From assembly GCF_027923905.1 (NCBI RefSeq), contig NZ_AP026966.1, positions 620,001-684,000 of the forward strand: DNA of 64,000 nt, written 5' to 3'. Below the pieces are notes generated by a model that did no database searches, was not told where the DNA came from, and worked only from the letters and a program-made list of their open reading frames with translations. Both the position numbers and the translations under genes were made by a program. The stretch is from Massilia varians. GTDB lineage: Bacteria > Pseudomonadota > Gammaproteobacteria > Burkholderiales > Burkholderiaceae_D. This document shows, piece by piece, positions 58,749 to 64,000 of this stretch (its first letter is position 1; every line of letters begins with the position of its first letter).

Positions 58749-60383
58749 ATGGAACGCCGTACCTTTCTCAATTTCAGCAGCCTGGCGCTCGCCTCCACGC
58801 TCGTTCCCTTCACCCGCGCGATCGCCGCGGACGAACTGCTCAGCTCAATGCCCACGGCCGCCAAGAAGGCGCTGGCCGACGTCGCACTGAACGCCGCCAC
58901 CAAGGCCGGCGCCAGCTATGCCGACGTGCGCATCGGCCGCTACCTGAACCAGTTCATCACCACGCGCGACCTGAACGTCGAGAACGTGGCGAACACCGAG
59001 TCGGCCGGCGTCGGCGTGCGCGTGATCGCGAACGGCGCCTACGGCTTCGCCGCCACCTCGGACATGAGCAACGACGGCATCGCCAACGCGGCGCGCCAGG
59101 CGGTGGCGATTGCCAAGGCCAACGCCAAGCTGCAGTCCGAACCGGTGCGCCTTGCACCAGTGAAGGGCGTCGGCGACGTCTCCTGGTCCACCCCGATCAA
59201 GAAGGACTGGCGTACCGTGCCGATCAAGGAGAAGGCGGACCTCCTGATCGCCGCCAACAAGGCCGGCATGGAAGGCGGCGCGGCCTTCATGAATTCGATG
59301 CTGTTCCAGGTCAACCAGCAGAAGTACTTCGCCTCGACCGACGGCTCCTACATCGAGCAGGACGTGCACCGCCTGTGGGCGCCGTTCCAGGCCACCGCCG
59401 TGGACAAGGCCACCGGCAAGTTCCGCTCGCGCTCCGGCCTGGGCGCGCCGGTCGGCAAGGGCTATGAATACCTGGATGGCCTCAAGGAGCACAAGATCAA
59501 GGCTGCGGGCGGCGTTGCCACCCTGTACACCGATACCTACGACATCATCGAGGACGCGCGCGCCGCGGGCCGCGATGCCAAGGCCAAGCTGACCGCCAAG
59601 TCGGTCGCCCCGGGCAAGTACGACCTGATGCTGTCGCCGGAACACCTGTGGCTGACCATCCACGAGAACGTGGGCCACCCGACGGAACTGGACCGCGTGC
59701 TCGGCTACGAAGCCAACTACGCCGGCACCAGCTTCGCCACGCTGGATAAATGGGAATCGAAGAAGTTCAAGTACGGTAACCCGATCGTCAATCTGTTCGC
59801 CGACAAGACGACGCCGGGTTCGCTCGGCGCCATCGGCTACGACGACGAAGGCGTCAAGACCAAGAAGTGGGACATCATCAAGGACGGCATCCTGGTCAAC
59901 TACCAGGCCACCCGCGACCAGGCCCACATCATTGGCGAGAAGGAATCGCACGGCTGCTCGTACGCGGACTCGTGGAACTCGGTGCAGTTCCAGCGCATGC
60001 CGAACGTCTCCCTCGCAGCGGGCAAGAAGAAGCTGACCCCGGACGAGATGGTCAAGGACATCAAGAAGGGCATCTACATCGTCGGCGACGGCTCCTTCTC
60101 GATCGACCAGCAGCGCTACAACGCCCAGTTCGGCGGCCAGCTGTTCTACGAGATCAAGGACGGCAAGATCGGCCAGATGCTGGAAGACGTGGCCTACCAG
60201 GCCAACACCCAGGAATTCTGGACCGCCTGCACCGCCATCTGCGACGAGCGCGACTGGCGCATGGGCGGTTCCTTCTTCGACGGCAAAGGACAGCCGCCGC
60301 AGATCAGCATCGTCTCGCACGGGTCGTCGACCGCGCGCTTCAACGGCATCAACGTGATCAACACCGCCCGCAAGATCGGCTAA
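58749..60383 (+). CDS. TldD-like metalloprotease with Tat signal, paralogue 1
   Basis: 544 aa. The N-terminus MERRTFLNFSSLALASTLVPFTRAIAA (in pattern) is a twin-arginine signal with cleavage near residue 27. The TldD/PmbA-type body carries the zinc motif His305-Glu306-x3-His310 (TIHENVGHPTELDRVLGYEA in part), and a conserved C-terminal Cys-containing block (EFWTACTAICDERDWRMGGS in part). TldD of E. coli, with TldE, degrades unfolded peptides and matures microcins in the cytoplasm; a Tat-exported version would act in the periplasm as a folded metalloenzyme. AGGAG precedes the ATG. The TldE-like partner follows 15 bp downstream, and the pair is repeated from 61866. Confidence 0.92.
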   Translation: MERRTFLNFSSLALASTLVPFTRAIAADELLSSMPTAAKKALADVALNAATKAGASYADVRIGRYLNQFITTRDLNVENVANTESAGVGVRVIANGAYGFAATSDMSNDGIANAARQAVAIAKANAKLQSEPVRLAPVKGVGDVSWSTPIKKDWRTVPIKEKADLLIAANKAGMEGGAAFMNSMLFQVNQQKYFASTDGSYIEQDVHRLWAPFQATAVDKATGKFRSRSGLGAPVGKGYEYLDGLKEHKIKAAGGVATLYTDTYDIIEDARAAGRDAKAKLTAKSVAPGKYDLMLSPEHLWLTIHENVGHPTELDRVLGYEANYAGTSFATLDKWESKKFKYGNPIVNLFADKTTPGSLGAIGYDDEGVKTKKWDIIKDGILVNYQATRDQAHIIGEKESHGCSYADSWNSVQFQRMPNVSLAAGKKKLTPDEMVKDIKKGIYIVGDGSFSIDQQRYNAQFGGQLFYEIKDGKIGQMLEDVAYQANTQEFWTACTAICDERDWRMGGSFFDGKGQPPQISIVSHGSSTARFNGINVINTARKIG

Positions 60384-60398
60384 GGCAAGAGGACCCTC

Positions 60399-61733
60399 AT
60401 GAGCATCCTTACCCAGGACCAGACCAAGCGCATCACCGACCGGGTGCTGTCGCTGTCGAAGGCCGACGAGTGCACCGTCAACGTCGAAGGCGCGCGCATC
60501 GGCAACATCCGTTTTGCCCGCAATGCGGTCTCCACCGCCGGCCTGGCCGACGACACCCGCCTGACCGTGCAGGTGGCCTTCGGCAAGCGCCAGGGCACCG
60601 CCACCATCAACGAGTTCGACGACAAGTCGCTGGAAAAGGCCGTGCGCCGCGCCGAGGACCTGGCGCGCCTGGCGCCGGAGAATCCGGAATTCATGCCGGC
60701 GATCGCCAAGACCGGCTACAAGTCGTCCGAGACCTACGTCAAGCGCACCGCCGAGATCGACCCGGAATTCCGCGCCCAGGCCGCCGCCTACGCGATGGAA
60801 GCCTGCCGCAAGAAGGGCCTGGTGTCGGCCGGCTTCTTCACCGACCGCGAGACCTTTGAAACCGTGGCCAACTCGAACGGCGTGTTCGGCCACCAGGTCG
60901 CCACCTCGCTCGACTTCACCTGTACCGTGCGCACCGAAGACGGCCGCGGTTCGGGCTGGGTCAAGCGTTCGGCGCGCGACGTGGCCCGTTTCGATCCGCG
61001 CGAAGCGGCCGACGTGGCCATCGAGAAGGCGCTGCGCTCGGTGGACGCCAAGGCCCTCGAGCCGGGCCGCTACACCGTGGTGATGGAGCCATCCGCCACC
61101 AGCGACCTCTTGACCTTCATGATCGGCGGCTTCAACGCCCGCATGGCCGACGAGGGCCGCAGCTTCCTCTCTAAAAAGGGCGGCCAGAACCGCCTGGGCG
61201 ACAAATTGTTCGACCAGCAGGTCAACATCTGGTCCGACCCGTGGGACAAGGACGTGCCGGTGCTGCCGTGGGACAGCGACATGCTGCCGCGCGAACGGAC
61301 CCACCTGGTGAAGGATGGCCGCATCAACGCGCTGAACTACTCGCAGTACTGGGCCAAGCAGAAGGGCCAGCGCGCCATCGGCCGGGCCGGCAACATCATC
61401 ATGGCCGGCACCGACAAGAGCACGGCCGAGCTGATCGCCAACACCAAGAAGGGCGTGCTGGTGACCCGCACCTGGTACATCCGCATGGTGGACCCGCAGT
61501 CGGTGCTGGTGACGGGCCTGACCCGCGACGGCACCTTCTACATCGAGAACGGCAAGGTCAAGCACCCGATCAAGAACTTCCGCTTCAACGAGAGCCCGGT
61601 GAGCATGCTGAACAACATCGACGAAATCGGCAAGCCGCTGGTGATCGGCGGCGACGAGGCGAATTATTCGATGCTGATTCCGGCGATGAAGATCCGCGAC
61701 TTCAACTTCACGTCGCTGTCGGACGCAGTCTAA
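60399..61733 (+). CDS. TldE/PmbA-like partner protein, paralogue 1
   Basis: 444 aa, the usual length for the non-catalytic partner that forms a heterodimer with TldD. It matches the PmbA/TldE group across the length (ADECTVNVEGARIGNIRFARN, FGKRQGTATINEFDDKSLEKAVRRAEDLARLAPENPEF in pattern). It has no HExxxH motif and no signal peptide. Because its TldD partner bears a Tat signal, the subunit may be carried across the membrane as a hitchhiker in the folded complex. This is an inference. It ends just before a palindromic repeat that separates the two pairs. Confidence 0.9.
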   Translation: MSILTQDQTKRITDRVLSLSKADECTVNVEGARIGNIRFARNAVSTAGLADDTRLTVQVAFGKRQGTATINEFDDKSLEKAVRRAEDLARLAPENPEFMPAIAKTGYKSSETYVKRTAEIDPEFRAQAAAYAMEACRKKGLVSAGFFTDRETFETVANSNGVFGHQVATSLDFTCTVRTEDGRGSGWVKRSARDVARFDPREAADVAIEKALRSVDAKALEPGRYTVVMEPSATSDLLTFMIGGFNARMADEGRSFLSKKGGQNRLGDKLFDQQVNIWSDPWDKDVPVLPWDSDMLPRERTHLVKDGRINALNYSQYWAKQKGQRAIGRAGNIIMAGTDKSTAELIANTKKGVLVTRTWYIRMVDPQSVLVTGLTRDGTFYIENGKVKHPIKNFRFNESPVSMLNNIDEIGKPLVIGGDEANYSMLIPAMKIRDFNFTSLSDAV

Positions 61734-61736
61734 AAC

Positions 61737-61843
61737 GTAGGGTGGGCGGGTGTCCCGCCCACGCGTTCAAATCACGCATGAATAGACTGTACGTCTGCTC
61801 ACGCTCGGGTTGAACGCGTGGGCGGCGAAGCCGCCCACCCTAC
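61737..61843. repeat. Composite palindromic repeat, copy 4
   Basis: Left half 61737-61770 (hairpin GGGCGGG/CCCGCCC) and right half 61810-61843 (hairpin GGGCGG/CCGCCC) in inverted orientation with a 39-bp spacer. The reverse complement of copy 1 matches left half, much of the spacer and right half. It sits between tldE-like 1 and tldD-like 2, leaving the second pair's leader only 22 bp. Confidence 0.88.
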
Positions 61844-61865
61844 GAAACCCCATACGGATACTTAA

Positions 61866-63503
61866 ATGGAACGTCGTAAATTCCTCCAGATCGGCGCCGG
61901 CACCGCGGGCGCCATGCTCATCCCCGTCTTCGGCAACGCCATCGCCGCCGATGAACTGATGAGCGCCATGCCCACCAGCGCCAAGAAGGCCCTGGCCGAC
62001 ATCGCGCTGAACGCCGCCACCAAGGCCGGCGCGTCCTATTGCGACGTGCGCATCGGACGCTACCTGAACCAGTTCATCATCACGCGCGACCTGAACGTCG
62101 AGAACATCAGCAATACCGAATCGACCGGCGTCGGCGTGCGCGTGATCGCGGGCGGCGCCTACGGCTTCGCCTCGACCAACGGCCTGACCCCGGACGGCAT
62201 CGCCAACGCCGCGCGCCAGGCGGTGGCCATCGCCAAGGCCAACGCCAAGCTGCAGACCGAACCGGTGCGCCTCGCCCCGGTCAAAGGCGTGGGCGAAGTG
62301 GCCTGGGCCACCCCGGTCAAGAAGGACTGGCGCAACATCCCGGTCAAGGACAAGGCCGAGATGCTGATCGCCGCCAACAAGGCGGGCATGGCAGCCGGCG
62401 CGAGCTTCATGACCGCGTCGCTGTTCCAGATCAACCAGCAGAAGTACTTCGCCTCCACCGACGGCTCCTACATCGACCAGGACATCCACCGCCTGTGGGC
62501 GCCGATCAACGCCACCGCGGTCGACAAGGCCAGCGGCAAGTTCCGCTCGCGCGCGGGCCTGTCTTCGCCGGTGAGCATGGGCTACGAATACTTCGACGCC
62601 AAGGCCAGCGACAAGGTGCAGGCCGCCGGCGGCGTGACCACCCTGTACACCAACTCCTACGACATCATCGAGGACGCCAGGCTGGCGGGCAAGCAGGCGC
62701 GCGACAAGCTCACCGCCAAGTCGGTCGAGCCGGGCAAGTACGACCTGGTGCTGTCGCCCGAACACCTGTTCCTGACCATCCACGAGAACGTCGGACACCC
62801 GACGGAACTGGACCGCGTGCTCGGCTACGAAGCCAACTACGCCGGCACCAGCTTCGTCGGCCTGGACAAGTGGGAGTCGAAGAAATTCAAGTACGGTTCC
62901 GAGCGCGTGAACTTCGTTGCCGACCGCACCACGCCGGGCTCGCTCGGCCTGATCGGCTACGACGACGAAGGCGTGCCGGCCAAGAAGTGGGACATCATCC
63001 GCAACGGCATCCTGGTCAACTACCAGGCCACGCGCGACCAGGCCCATATCATCGGCGAGAAGGAATCGCACGGCTGCTCCTACGCCGACAGCTGGAGCAC
63101 CATCCAGTTCCAGCGCATGCCGAACATCTCGCTGGAAGCGGGCAAGGCGCGCCTGACCCCGGACGAGATGGTCAAGGATGTCAAGAAGGGCATCTACATC
63201 CTGGGCCGCGGTTCCTACTCGATCGACCAGCAGCGCTACAACTCGCAGTTCGGCGGCACGCTGTTCTATGAGATCAAGAACGGCAAGATCACCGGCCAGC
63301 TGGAAGACGTGGCCTACCAGACCAATACCCAGGAATTCTGGAACGCCTGCTCGGCCATCTGCGACGAGCGCGACTGGCGCATGGGCGGCTCGTTCTTCGA
63401 CGGCAAAGGCCAGCCGAGCCAGGTGAGCGCCGTCTCGCATGGTTCGAGTACCGCGCGCTTCAATGGCATCAACGTCATCAACACCGCACGCAAGATCGGT
63501 TGA
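61866..63503 (+). CDS. TldD-like metalloprotease with Tat signal, paralogue 2
   Basis: 545 aa and collinear with paralogue 1 throughout. The N-terminus MERRKFLQIGAGTAGAMLIP is a very good twin-arginine motif (RRKFLQI), cleavage near AIAA-D. The zinc motif is His306-Glu307-x3-His311. Long stretches are identical to the first copy, including ADVALNAATKAGASY-type and VLGYEANYAGTSF blocks, while the signal peptides diverge, which points to an old tandem duplication. The ribosome-binding site is weak (CGGAT). The TldE-like partner starts 14 bp after its stop. Confidence 0.92.
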   Translation: MERRKFLQIGAGTAGAMLIPVFGNAIAADELMSAMPTSAKKALADIALNAATKAGASYCDVRIGRYLNQFIITRDLNVENISNTESTGVGVRVIAGGAYGFASTNGLTPDGIANAARQAVAIAKANAKLQTEPVRLAPVKGVGEVAWATPVKKDWRNIPVKDKAEMLIAANKAGMAAGASFMTASLFQINQQKYFASTDGSYIDQDIHRLWAPINATAVDKASGKFRSRAGLSSPVSMGYEYFDAKASDKVQAAGGVTTLYTNSYDIIEDARLAGKQARDKLTAKSVEPGKYDLVLSPEHLFLTIHENVGHPTELDRVLGYEANYAGTSFVGLDKWESKKFKYGSERVNFVADRTTPGSLGLIGYDDEGVPAKKWDIIRNGILVNYQATRDQAHIIGEKESHGCSYADSWSTIQFQRMPNISLEAGKARLTPDEMVKDVKKGIYILGRGSYSIDQQRYNSQFGGTLFYEIKNGKITGQLEDVAYQTNTQEFWNACSAICDERDWRMGGSFFDGKGQPSQVSAVSHGSSTARFNGINVINTARKIG

Positions 63504-63517
63504 GGGAAGGGGACAAT

Positions 63518-64000
63518 ATGAAACAGCTGAACCAGGAAGAAGCAAAACGCATCGCCGACCGCGTGATCGGTCTCTCGAAAGCCGACGAATGCACCGTCTC
63601 GATCGAAGGCAACCGCACCGGTAACATCCGCTTCGCACGCAACAGCGTGTCGACCGCCGGCCTGACCGAAGACACCCAGCTGGCCGTGCGCGTGGCCTTC
63701 GGCAAGCGCGTCGGCACCGCCGTCATCAACGAGTTCGACGACAAGTCGCTGGAAAAGGCCGTGCGCCGCGCCGAGGAACTGGCGCGCCTGGCGCCGGAGA
63801 ATCCGGAATTCGTGCCGGCCGTCGGCAAGCAGGAATACCAGCTCACCAGGACTTTTGTTCCGAGCACCGCCGCCATCGACCCGGCCTACCGCGCCGAAGT
63901 GGCGGCCGCGTCGATCGGCCAGGCGCGCGCCAAGAAGCTGGTCACCGCCGGCTTCTTCACCGACAGCACCCGGTTTGCCTGCATCGCCAACTCGAAGGGC
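63518..64000 (+). CDS. TldE/PmbA-like partner protein, paralogue 2 (3' end outside the window)
   Basis: 161 codons before the window ends. It is collinear with the paralogue at 60399: SKADECTVSIEGNRTGNIRFARNSVSTAGL (in pattern), NEFDDKSLEKAVRRAEELAR and AGFFTDSTRF. ATG 63518 is preceded by GAAGGGGAC. No signal peptide. It completes the second tldD-tldE-like pair. Confidence 0.9.
   Translation, partial: MKQLNQEEAKRIADRVIGLSKADECTVSIEGNRTGNIRFARNSVSTAGLTEDTQLAVRVAFGKRVGTAVINEFDDKSLEKAVRRAEELARLAPENPEFVPAVGKQEYQLTRTFVPSTAAIDPAYRAEVAAASIGQARAKKLVTAGFFTDSTRFACIANSKG

Noticed and set aside
13920..61843. Palindromic repeats as a CRISPR array
   Set aside because: Copies are kilobases apart, each is a self-contained inverted pair, and no regular spacer series or cas gene is present.

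Overview
The window is a high-GC chromosomal segment that most resembles a betaproteobacterium of the Oxalobacteraceae (Massilia-like). This is an inference from gene families: a betaproteobacterial-style rpoB-rpoC pair, an exosortase-A-type glycosyltransferase next to wecB/wecC, an HpaR-type MarR regulator, many secreted peptidases and a large NdvB-like glucan synthase. No rRNA, tRNA, CRISPR array, integrase or complete insertion sequence was seen.

Layout. 1-6653: 3' part of rpoB, then rpoC with a strong intrinsic terminator. 6718-18086: a small twin-cysteine secreted protein, a hybrid histidine kinase, sodC, an HpaR-like regulator divergent from a bestrophin, a succinate/acetate CoA-transferase, and two neighbouring M28 peptidases, one with intact and one with degraded zinc ligands. 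18233-27938: tonB; a response regulator / periplasmic binding protein / NarX-like kinase operon; an M14 carboxypeptidase; rraB-like; an NTF2-like / LytS-like / LytTR operon whose kinase lacks its phosphoacceptor domain; and an alpha/beta hydrolase. 27954-32793: a tight minus-strand polysaccharide operon wecB-wecC-GT4-GT4 ending in a terminator. 33084-36618: a DUF885 peptidase, a LivK-type binding protein and an Lrp regulator. 36768-47821: a cysteine desulfurase/rhodanese fusion, a giant NdvB-like protein with altered catalytic motifs, and a Tsx-like porin. 47822-49793: a type VI secretion cassette (hcp, murein endopeptidase effector broken by an amber codon, candidate periplasmic immunity protein) lying between the intact porin gene and a decayed second copy of it. 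49910-58360: a CehA/McbA-type metallohydrolase, a TMEM165/GDT1 transporter, an M1 aminopeptidase, a beta-lactamase-fold serine hydrolase, a DegP-like protease and an exported methyltransferase. 58749-64000: two tandem TldD/TldE-like pairs whose TldD members carry twin-arginine signals; the last gene runs off the window.

The region is rich in exported hydrolases and sensory systems. Four copies of an intergenic repeat of about 70-110 bp, built from two inverted 34-bp hairpin halves with covarying stems, are scattered between genes. The best leads are this repeat family, the flanked T6SS cassette with its amber effector, the truncated LytS-like kinase, the catalytically altered NdvB-like and M28-like proteins, and the duplicated Tat-exported TldD/E pairs.
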